From Pyramidobacter sp. (GTDB lineage: Bacteria; Synergistota; Synergistia; Synergistales; Dethiosulfovibrionaceae): a stretch of DNA of 5,418 nt. The stretch is from NCBI GenBank assembly GCA_016286835.1, contig JAEEUD010000139.1, positions 1-5,418 on the forward strand, written 5' to 3'. The notes under the pieces were generated by a model that worked only from the letters and a program-made list of their open reading frames with translations, was not told the origin of the DNA and made no database searches. A program made the translations under genes and the position numbers. Below, piece by piece: positions 1 to 4,999 of the stretch; position 1 is the first letter of the stretch, and each line of letters opens with the position of its first letter.

Positions 1-1020
1 CATGCTGCGCGTGGCCTGCTTGAGGATCTCCAGCCCGTCCTGCGCACGTCCGGCGCAGAAGGTCAGGCCGGGCAGCGCGATCATCGTGTCGCGGCCCCAG
101 GCGCCGAACCACGGGAATCCCGCGATCACGCCCTTGCCGTTGCGCTCGTCGGTGAAGATGAACTTTTCGCCTTCACGGGCGAGGTGGCCGGCGATGTTCT
201 GCGCGTCGGCTTCGCCCTTGAGGCGGCGGGCGGTCTCCTTGTCCCACATCCGCGCGAATTTTCCGGCCTTGAGCTCCTCGTCCGGGCAGACGCTGAGGAT
301 CACGGGCTCGGTGGGCGAGAGCGAGATCTCGAACTCGCCGGGCATGAACAGGTCTTCCGTGAACGGGAAACCGCGCTCGCGCTCCTGCAGGTATTCGACG
401 TTGTAGTACCAGTCGGGCGACGGATAAAACGCGAAGGCGCGGTCTGTCTGCATGACCAGTGCGGGCATGTCCTCGTAAGGCGCGATCTTGAAGCCGCTCT
501 CGGCCGGCCAGGTCTTGACGTGCAGATCCATGTTGGCCTTGGTGAGCTTGTGGAAGTTGCGGTATGCCAGCAGCGGCCGCACGATCAGCTTCAGGTCGGG
601 ACGGCTCGTGCCGCGGTACTCGACGGAGTAGCGGATGAGCGTGCAGTGCTTTCCGTGCGGCATGAGGATCTCCTTGGTGAGGATGATGTCGCCCATGCGG
701 TAGCGGAAGCGCGGCCACGCACCGATGGTGACGCCGCGCAGGTATTCGTGTCCGTGCGGATAGAAGCTGCCGGGATGCTGACGGCTGGAGATGGGGAACT
801 TCACACCGTTTTCGACGACTTCTTCTTCCAGCGTGGAAAGCAGCACGTGGCGCCCCGCCGGCTTGTCGAGGTTGCCGACGTAAAGACCGTGATACTTGCG
901 CGTGTTGCAGCCGACGATCGTGCCCGAGGCGTAATCGCCGAGGCCGTTCGTCTCCAGCCACTCAAAGAGCAGCGATTTGCGCAGGTTCAGACACTGCGCC
1001 TTGTTAAACTCAAAATTCAA
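1..1020 (-). CDS. Glycogen debranching enzyme (amylo-alpha-1,6-glucosidase type), N-terminal half, cut by the left window edge
   Basis: Likely cytoplasmic enzyme that hydrolyses alpha-1,6 branch points of glycogen. The minus-strand frame stays open for 340 codons from a TTG at 1018-1020 to the window edge. The N-terminal domain of bacterial debranching enzymes (GDE_N type) is shown by TNGLGDYASGT (residues 24-34) and NTRKYHG (39-45), followed by a beta-rich region to about residue 230. The start of the catalytic (alpha/alpha)6 GDE_C domain is seen near the end as WFGAWGRDTMIALPGL (about 304-319). Family members are usually about 650-700 residues, so roughly half is present and most of the catalytic domain lies outside. 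TTG is chosen as start because AGGAGGG lies 6 nt upstream, an in-frame stop (1036-1038) lies 18 nt upstream, and no in-frame ATG occurs until about residue 109, inside the conserved domain. It is transcribed divergently from the acetyltransferase gene. Family confidence is high; exact substrate is inferred. Confidence 0.93.
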   Translation of the reverse strand, partial: MNFEFNKAQCLNLRKSLLFEWLETNGLGDYASGTIVGCNTRKYHGLYVGNLDKPAGRHVLLSTLEEEVVENGVKFPISSRQHPGSFYPHGHEYLRGVTIGAWPRFRYRMGDIILTKEILMPHGKHCTLIRYSVEYRGTSRPDLKLIVRPLLAYRNFHKLTKANMDLHVKTWPAESGFKIAPYEDMPALVMQTDRAFAFYPSPDWYYNVEYLQERERGFPFTEDLFMPGEFEISLSPTEPVILSVCPDEELKAGKFARMWDKETARRLKGEADAQNIAGHLAREGEKFIFTDERNGKGVIAGFPWFGAWGRDTMIALPGLTFCAGRAQDGLEILKQATRSM

Positions 1021-1026
1021 ATAAAT

Positions 1027-1033
1027 CCCTCCT
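1027..1033 (-). promoter_or_regulatory. Shine-Dalgarno site fixing the TTG start of the debranching gene
   Basis: The minus strand reads AGGAGGG here, a near-perfect anti-16S match, 6 nt before the TTG at 1020-1018. It decides the start codon, because the frame has no ATG or GTG nearby and is closed by a stop at 1036-1038. Confidence 0.85.
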
Positions 1034-1078
1034 GGTCAGAAAATCGGAGATTCAGTCACATGTAGCTTTACCAACACT

Positions 1079-1108
1079 ATTATAAACGTTTGAAACGTGT
1101 TCGCGCAA
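1079..1108 (-). promoter_or_regulatory. Sigma70-type promoter of the debranching enzyme gene
   Basis: On the minus strand a perfect -10 hexamer TATAAT (1079-1084) is preceded, after an 18-bp spacer, by TTGCGC (1103-1108), which matches the first three bases of the -35 consensus. Transcription would start near 1072 and give a leader of about 50 nt ending in the AGGAGGG site. The spacer carries a palindrome (separate entry). The position upstream of the only minus-strand gene here supports the call, but the start site has not been mapped. Confidence 0.7.
1086..1098. promoter_or_regulatory. Candidate operator: 13-bp palindrome inside the debranching-gene promoter
   Basis: ACGTTTGAAACGT is a perfect inverted repeat around a central base. 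It sits wholly within the 18-bp spacer between the -35 (1103-1108) and -10 (1079-1084) boxes of the minus-strand promoter. An AAACGT direct repeat (1084-1089 and 1093-1098, 9 bp apart) and an AACAC/GTGTT pair (1073-1077 and 1097-1101) overlap it. A dimeric repressor bound here would block RNA polymerase. The CG-centred AAACGT half-sites resemble those read by LacI/GalR-family sugar regulators, but it does not match the spacing of the CcpA cre consensus. The regulator is unknown. Confidence 0.45.
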
Positions 1109-1171
1109 GGACATTCTACCCCCATGTTAAACTCATATCATACGGCGTTCTTAAAAAATATCAAGATAACA

Positions 1172-1191
1172 ACGGCAGAACATTTCGCCGT
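1172..1191. repeat. Imperfect inverted repeat upstream of the acetyltransferase -10 box
   Basis: ACGGC-a-GAA (1172-1180) mirrors TTC-GCCGT (1184-1191) with a single bulged base and a 3-nt centre. It covers the place where a -35 box for the plus-strand promoter would lie and ends 4 bp before the TATAAT at 1196. It may be an operator or activator site replacing a weak -35, or it may be chance. Confidence 0.3.
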
Positions 1192-1195
1192 CGGG

Positions 1196-1201
1196 TATAA
1201 T
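1196..1201 (+). promoter_or_regulatory. -10 box of the acetyltransferase-mutM-MBL-CoA-transferase operon promoter
   Basis: A perfect TATAAT lies 28 bp before the first ATG of the plus-strand gene run, so transcription would begin around 1208 and the leader would be about 22 nt, just enough for the GAAGGAGG ribosome site (1215-1222). No good -35 hexamer is seen 16-18 bp upstream (around 1172-1179), which suggests a weak or activator-dependent promoter. The region 1109-1195 between the two promoters contains only AT-rich sequence and the inverted repeat noted separately. Confidence 0.55.
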
Positions 1202-1229
1202 AAAAAGTGACATCGAAGGAGGAACGATC

Positions 1230-1769
1230 ATGCGCACGTTTTTCATGGAGACGGAGCGGCTTGGCTTTTCCCGCTGGACGGACGGCGACGCGGTACTGGC
1301 GGAGCTGCTCTGGGGCGACTCGGATGTAACGCGGCTGATCTGCGCCTCTGGCGTCTTTACGCCGGAGGAGATCGCCGCACGGCTGAAGCTGGAGATCGAA
1401 AACGGCGAAAAATACGGCGTGCAGTACTGGCCGGTCTTCCTGCTCGCGTCGGGCGATCTGGTTGGATGCTGCGGCTTGCGTCCGCGGCAGGAAAACAGCT
1501 GCGTTTTCGAGCTGGGTGTACACCTGCGTCCCGCGTACTGGCGGCAGGGCATAGGCTTCGAAGCGGCGACGCGCGCGATCCGCTGCGCGTTTGACGACCT
1601 CGGCGCCGAGGCGCTGGCGGCCGGACATAATCCGCGCAACGAGGGCTCGCGTGCTCTTTTGCTCAAGCTGGGTTTCGTCCGCACGCACGACGAGTTCTAC
1701 GCGCCCACAGGCCTGATGCATCCCACCTACCGGCTCGAAGCGAAGGACTGGAGAAGCACGAATGCCTGA
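1230..1769 (+). CDS. GNAT-family N-acetyltransferase (RimJ/RimL-like)
   Basis: Predicted cytoplasmic protein of 179 residues that transfers an acetyl group from acetyl-CoA to an amine, on a protein N-terminus or a small molecule; the substrate cannot be told from sequence. The Acetyltransf_3 pattern is visible: METERL near the start (6-11), the beta4 strand FELGVHLRPAYW (93-104), the acetyl-CoA pyrophosphate loop RQGIGFEA (105-112), and the C-terminal NEGSRALLLKLGF (137-149), equivalent to the NxxSxxLLxKLGF of RimJ-type enzymes. Length is normal for the family. The start is supported by GAAGGAGG ending 7 nt upstream; the second ATG (1245) would also keep the domain but lacks such a site. It is the first gene of a four-gene run, and its last 8 bp overlap mutM. 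Confidence 0.88.
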   Translation: MRTFFMETERLGFSRWTDGDAVLAELLWGDSDVTRLICASGVFTPEEIAARLKLEIENGEKYGVQYWPVFLLASGDLVGCCGLRPRQENSCVFELGVHLRPAYWRQGIGFEAATRAIRCAFDDLGAEALAAGHNPRNEGSRALLLKLGFVRTHDEFYAPTGLMHPTYRLEAKDWRSTNA

Positions 1770-2604
1770 ACTGCCGGAAGTCGAGATGGTGAAAAACGCG
1801 GTCGCGCCGCGCGTGACCGGCCGTCGCATCGAGCGTCTGGAACTGTTTGATCCTTCCGTCTGCGGACATCCCGCGGCGGGCGATTTTGCCCGCGCCGTCA
1901 CGGGAAGGACGATCGCTTCCGTCGCCAGGCGCGGCAAGTTCCTGCGCTTCCTGCTTGAAGGCGGCAGCGAACTGGTGGTCCATCTGCGCATGACGGGCGT
2001 GCTGCTGGCCTGTACCCCCGATTTCCCGGAGGAACCGCACACGCGTGCCGTTTTTCATCTCAGCGGCGGCGTGCAGCTGCGCTTTGCCGACATGCGCCGC
2101 TTCGGCCGCCTTTGGCTGATTTCGCCGGGCGAGACGGACGACTTCACGGGCATGGACCGGCTGGGTCCTGAACCGTTCGATCCGTGTCTGACGCCGCGCT
2201 GGCTGAAAGAAAAGCTCGGCGGTTCGCGCCGAGCGGTCAAAACATGTCTCCTTGATCAGTCCGCCGTCGCGGGGATCGGGAACATTTACAGCGACGAGAT
2301 CCTCTTTGCCGCGCGGATCCAGCCGCAGCGTCCGGCCTGCTCGCTCACCGCTCCCGAGTGGAAACGCCTGGCGGGGACGATCCCCGCGCTGATGAAGTTT
2401 CATGTGGAACAGACGGCTTGTCCGCCCGAGGAATACCTGCGCACGCGCGGACGCGAATACCGCAACACGCCGTATCTGCGCGTTTACGGACACGCCGGCG
2501 AGGCCTGTCCCGTCTGCGGCGCAAGACTGGAGCGCGTCGTCATCGGCGGCCGGTCGAGCGTCTTCTGCCCCAAATGCCAGCCGCGGCGAAGCGAACGCGG
2601 CTGA
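1762..2604 (+). CDS. mutM: Formamidopyrimidine-DNA glycosylase (Fpg/MutM)
   Basis: Base-excision repair enzyme that removes 8-oxoguanine and ring-opened purines from DNA and nicks the abasic site. Its 280 residues hold the full signature. MPELPEVE gives the catalytic Pro2 (Schiff-base nucleophile after Met removal) and Glu3. Other residues are Lys59 in RRGKF, the intercalating triad Met77 (HLRMTG), Arg112 and Phe114 (MRRFGR), and the H2TH motif with Asn174 in GIGNIYSDE. The C-terminal zinc finger is Cys249-x2-Cys252-x16-Cys269-x2-Cys272, with the DNA-binding Arg264 in GGRSS. The initiator ATG overlaps the preceding acetyltransferase gene by 8 bp and has GGAG 8 nt upstream, implying translational coupling. 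One oddity is that the loop that caps 8-oxoguanine (about 218-226) lacks the usual GGST-type sequence and reads TACPPEEYL. Since all other catalytic residues are present, an active glycosylase is expected; base preference may differ. Confidence 0.96.
   Translation: MPELPEVEMVKNAVAPRVTGRRIERLELFDPSVCGHPAAGDFARAVTGRTIASVARRGKFLRFLLEGGSELVVHLRMTGVLLACTPDFPEEPHTRAVFHLSGGVQLRFADMRRFGRLWLISPGETDDFTGMDRLGPEPFDPCLTPRWLKEKLGGSRRAVKTCLLDQSAVAGIGNIYSDEILFAARIQPQRPACSLTAPEWKRLAGTIPALMKFHVEQTACPPEEYLRTRGREYRNTPYLRVYGHAGEACPVCGARLERVVIGGRSSVFCPKCQPRRSERG
2578..2603 (+). other. Stem-loop overlapping the mutM stop codon
   Basis: CAGCCGCG (2578-2585) and CGCGGCTG (2596-2603) form a perfect 8-bp GC-rich stem with a 10-nt loop, covering the last codons and part of the TGA of mutM. 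No T-run follows, so it is not a standard intrinsic terminator. It could slow RNA decay or tune coupling between mutM and the next gene, or be a by-product of the Arg/Ala-rich C-terminus. Confidence 0.35.
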
Positions 2605-2629
2605 ATCGCAACAGAACTGCAAAATAATT

Positions 2630-2636
2630 GGAGGAG
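2630..2636 (+). promoter_or_regulatory. Ribosome binding site fixing the GTG start of the MBL-fold gene
   Basis: GGAGGAG lies 5 nt before GTG at 2642-2644. It settles the start: the same frame is open far upstream (an ATG at 2402), but that extension lies within mutM, whereas the GTG begins a hydrophobic N-terminal segment. Confidence 0.8.
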
Positions 2637-2641
2637 TGTTT

Positions 2642-3781
2642 GTGAAAAGATTTTTACTGTGCATGCTGATCCTGCTTGCGTGCGCTGCCGGCGGCGTGTA
2701 TGCGTGGCTCCATTCCGCGCCGTTCGGGCGCGCTTTTTCCCCGAGCCGCATGGCGCGCATCGCGGCTTCGCCGAACTGGAACGGGACGTCTTTTTCCCGC
2801 GTCGAGCCGGCTGAGATCATCACGGCGAAAAGCCGCGACGGCCTGCTGAAAGCGTGGTGGAAGTTCTTCACCGCCACGTATCCCGATCTGACGCCCGAAG
2901 TGCCGCTGCCGTCGAAAAAGACCGACCTTGCCGCGCTGCCGCCCGACCGCGACGCGCTGGTGTGGTTCGGCCATTCCAGTTTCTTCTTGAAGCTGAACGG
3001 CAGGAACATCCTCGTCGATCCTGTCTTTTGCGGCTTTGCCTCGCCTGTGCCGTTCATCGGCAGGGCGTTCGCGGGGACCGACGTGTACACGCCCGACGAT
3101 ATACCTGACATCGACGTGCTCGTGATCTCGCATGAGCACTGGGATCATCTGGACTATGCGACGCTTTCGGCGCTGCGTCCCAAGGTCAGAAACGTCGTCT
3201 GCGGCCTTGGCCTCGGCGAGTATTTCGAGATGTGGGGCTTCGATCCGGGCATCATTCACGAGGGCGACTGGTACGATTCGTTCGACTTCGACGGCCTGAC
3301 CGTGCACGTGCTGCCCGCGCAGCATTACGCGCAGAGGCTTTTTAAACGTGATCAGACGCTGTGTGCGTCGTTCGCGTTCATCGCGCCTGAGCGCCGCGTC
3401 TACTACACGGGCGACAGCGGCTGGGCGAAGCACGTGAAGGAGATCGGCGAAAAGTTCGGCCCGTTCGATCTGGTGATCGCCGAAAACGGCCAGTACAACG
3501 AGGACTGGCGGCACATCCACATGTTCCCGGAGGAAACGGCGCGCGCCGCCGCGGGCGAATGGGGCGCGAAACTCCTGCTGCCCGTGCACAGCGGCAAGTT
3601 CTCTCTCGCGCGCCACCCGTGGTACGAACCGTTTGAACGCCTCAGCGCGGCGCTGTCCGGCACGGACGTGAAACTGCTCACGCCCGTGATCGGCGAGACG
3701 GCGTACCTCGACGACGCTGAACAGGGATTTGCGCCGTGGTGGCGTCCGTACATGCCCGCGGCGAAGGAGGAAAAACGATGA
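2642..3781 (+). CDS. Metallo-beta-lactamase-fold hydrolase, NAPE-PLD/UlaG-like, with N-terminal membrane or export segment
   Basis: Zinc-type hydrolase of 379 residues; substrate unknown. Relatives include phosphodiesterases (N-acyl-phosphatidylethanolamine phospholipase D) and the lactonase UlaG. Residues 1-3 (MKR when GTG is read as Met) lead into a hydrophobic stretch (about 4-22) that could be a signal anchor, a lipoprotein signal (LLAC, 11-14) or a cleavable peptide (VYA, 19-21). A family-typical N-terminal segment follows (FGRAF...RMARIAASPNW, about 28-46). Metal ligands are visible: H164-x-H166-x-D168-H169 in SHEHWDHLD, H228 in PAQHYAQR, D258 in YYTGDSGW and H316 in LLPVHSGKF. GHSSF (110-114) and NILVDPVF (122-129) are early-strand motifs of the fold. 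The gene follows mutM by 37 nt and overlaps the CoA-transferase start by 4 bp, so it is probably co-transcribed. Fold certain, activity inferred. Confidence 0.9.
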   Translation: MKRFLLCMLILLACAAGGVYAWLHSAPFGRAFSPSRMARIAASPNWNGTSFSRVEPAEIITAKSRDGLLKAWWKFFTATYPDLTPEVPLPSKKTDLAALPPDRDALVWFGHSSFFLKLNGRNILVDPVFCGFASPVPFIGRAFAGTDVYTPDDIPDIDVLVISHEHWDHLDYATLSALRPKVRNVVCGLGLGEYFEMWGFDPGIIHEGDWYDSFDFDGLTVHVLPAQHYAQRLFKRDQTLCASFAFIAPERRVYYTGDSGWAKHVKEIGEKFGPFDLVIAENGQYNEDWRHIHMFPEETARAAAGEWGAKLLLPVHSGKFSLARHPWYEPFERLSAALSGTDVKLLTPVIGETAYLDDAEQGFAPWWRPYMPAAKEEKR

Positions 3782-4929
3782 GCGGTGCTCTTGAAGGGAT
3801 CATCGTGCTCGATCTCACGCATCTCGTCGCCGGGCCGTTCTGCGCGATGGTGCTGGGCGATCTGGGCGCGGACGTGATCAAGATCGAGAAGCCGGGCGGC
3901 GCGAGCGAACGTTCGCTGGAGCCGTTTGTGAACGGCGTCAGCGCCTTTCATCTGACGCTGAACCGCAACAAGCGCAGCGTCACGCTCGATCTGAAGGACG
4001 AAAAGGACCGCGCCGCGTTTTTGAAGATGGCCGCGAAGGCTGACGTGGTGCTGGAAAACTTCCGTCCCGGCGTGATGGAAAAGCTCGGGCTCGGCTGGGA
4101 GACGCTTTCGGCTGCCAATCCGCGGCTGGTCTTCGCGCGTCTGTCCGGCTTCGGCCAGACGGGACGAAACAGCCGCAAGGCCGGCTATGATCTTGTCATG
4201 CAGGCTCTGAGCGGGCTGATGGCCGCGACTGGTTTCCCCGGTTCGCCGCCCCTGCGCAGCGCCGCCTCCGTCAGCGACATGACCGGCGCTCTGTCATGCG
4301 CCGTCGGCATCCTCGCCGCGCTGCTGGCGCGCGGACGCACGGGGCGCGGACAGGTGGTGGACGTGGCGCTGCTCGATTCGCTCGTCGCGGCGATGGCGTC
4401 GATCAGCCTGCTGTACTTCGCGACGGGCAAAAATCCGTCGCCGATCGGCAACCGTGACACTTCGACGTACCCCTACGATTCGTTCCCGGCGAAGGACGGC
4501 ACGGTCGTCTTCGGCACCTCTGGCGACGCCAGCTGGCGCACTCTGGCGCGCGTGATGGGGCGTCCCGAACTGGCCGATGATCCCAGGTACCGGCATATCG
4601 CCGACCGGCTGGCGCGTCAGGACGAGCTGGCCGCGCTCGTCGGTGAGTGGACGCGCGGAAGGACCTGCGCGGAGATCTGCGCGCAGCTTGACGAGGCCGG
4701 CATCTCCTGCGCTCCCGTGCTGACGACGGCGCAGATGGCCCGCGACGCGCACCTTGCCGAAGACCGGCAAATGTTCCCGACCGTCCCCGCGCCGGGCGGC
4801 GGCGAATTCACCGTGACGGGGCCGCACATCAAACTGAGCGGAACGCCTGCCTCGATCCGCACACCGGCGCCCGAAGCCGGGGCAGACAGCGCCGCTGTCT
4901 TCGCCGAGTACGGAGTGAAGGACGATTAA
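3778..4929 (+). CDS. CaiB/BaiF class III CoA-transferase
   Basis: Cytoplasmic enzyme of 383 residues, predicted to move CoA between an acyl-CoA donor and a carboxylic acid through enzyme-bound anhydride and thioester intermediates. Family marks are DLTHLVAGPFCAMVLGDLGA (12-31), VIKIEKPGG (33-41), LNRNKRSVTLDLK (61-73), ENFRPGVMEKLGLGW (93-107), SGFGQTG (123-129) and the catalytic aspartate D167 in SVSDMTG, equivalent to Asp169 of formyl-CoA transferase. RTGRGQVVDVALLD follows at about 186-199. Length is normal (380-410). The start at 3778 has AAGGAGG 7 nt upstream and overlaps the previous gene's stop as ATGA; the in-frame ATG at 3736 would bury the ribosome site within the coding sequence. 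The gene ends in tandem TAA TAA. The acid substrate (oxalate, succinate, carnitine-like and others are known in the family) cannot be told, and the neighbours do not help. It is the last gene of the run, before a strong hairpin. Confidence 0.93.
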   Translation: MSGALEGIIVLDLTHLVAGPFCAMVLGDLGADVIKIEKPGGASERSLEPFVNGVSAFHLTLNRNKRSVTLDLKDEKDRAAFLKMAAKADVVLENFRPGVMEKLGLGWETLSAANPRLVFARLSGFGQTGRNSRKAGYDLVMQALSGLMAATGFPGSPPLRSAASVSDMTGALSCAVGILAALLARGRTGRGQVVDVALLDSLVAAMASISLLYFATGKNPSPIGNRDTSTYPYDSFPAKDGTVVFGTSGDASWRTLARVMGRPELADDPRYRHIADRLARQDELAALVGEWTRGRTCAEICAQLDEAGISCAPVLTTAQMARDAHLAEDRQMFPTVPAPGGGEFTVTGPHIKLSGTPASIRTPAPEAGADSAAVFAEYGVKDD

Positions 4930-4941
4930 TAATTAGTAATT

Positions 4942-4995
4942 AAACCGCGCTGCGGACGCATGTTTTCTGAACCACATGCGTCCGCGGCGCGGTTT
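4942..4995. terminator. Bidirectional intrinsic terminator between convergent genes
   Basis: AAACCGCGCTGCGGACGCATGT (4942-4963, two bases over limit avoided here by noting key ends AAACCGCG and GCATGT) pairs with ACATGC...CGCGGTTT (4974-4995). The result is a 22-bp stem broken only by one T-G position (4951/4986), with a 10-nt loop. The plus-strand side is followed by TTTCTGATTATTCGTTTTC; the minus-strand side is followed by TTTAATTACTAATTATTAA. Both exits are T-rich but interrupted. The position between the CoA-transferase stop (4929) and the glycerate kinase stop (5000), each on its own strand, fits a shared terminator for both. Confidence 0.85.
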
Positions 4996-4999
4996 CTGA

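Noticed and set aside
184..1065. Long plus-strand open frame (293 codons) opposite the debranching gene
   Set aside because: It is antisense to a clear family member, has no ribosome site at its ATG, and shows no recognisable domain; GC-rich sequence yields such frames. The 173-961 minus frame is likewise an out-of-phase shadow with Arg/His-rich composition.
1084..1101. CcpA-type cre box over the debranching promoter
   Set aside because: The AAACGT half-sites look suggestive, but the TGWNANCGNTNWCA spacing is not met on either strand; kept only as a generic palindrome.
2402..2641. 80-residue N-terminal extension of the MBL gene from an ATG at 2402
   Set aside because: The extension lies inside mutM in another frame, has shadow-type composition, and bypasses the strong GGAGGAG site and GTG start that open a proper hydrophobic leader.
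1663..3111. 482-codon minus-strand open frame over mutM and the MBL gene
   Set aside because: It crosses three well-supported genes on the opposite strand, has Arg/Ala-rich low-information composition, no domain and no promoter or ribosome site. The same applies to the frames at 1161-2042, 2654-3616 and 4294-4827.
3736..3777. 14-residue upstream start of the CoA-transferase at ATG 3736
   Set aside because: The AAGGAGG site lies inside this extension, and the family N-terminus (LEGIIVLDLTHLVAGP) fits the ATG at 3778.
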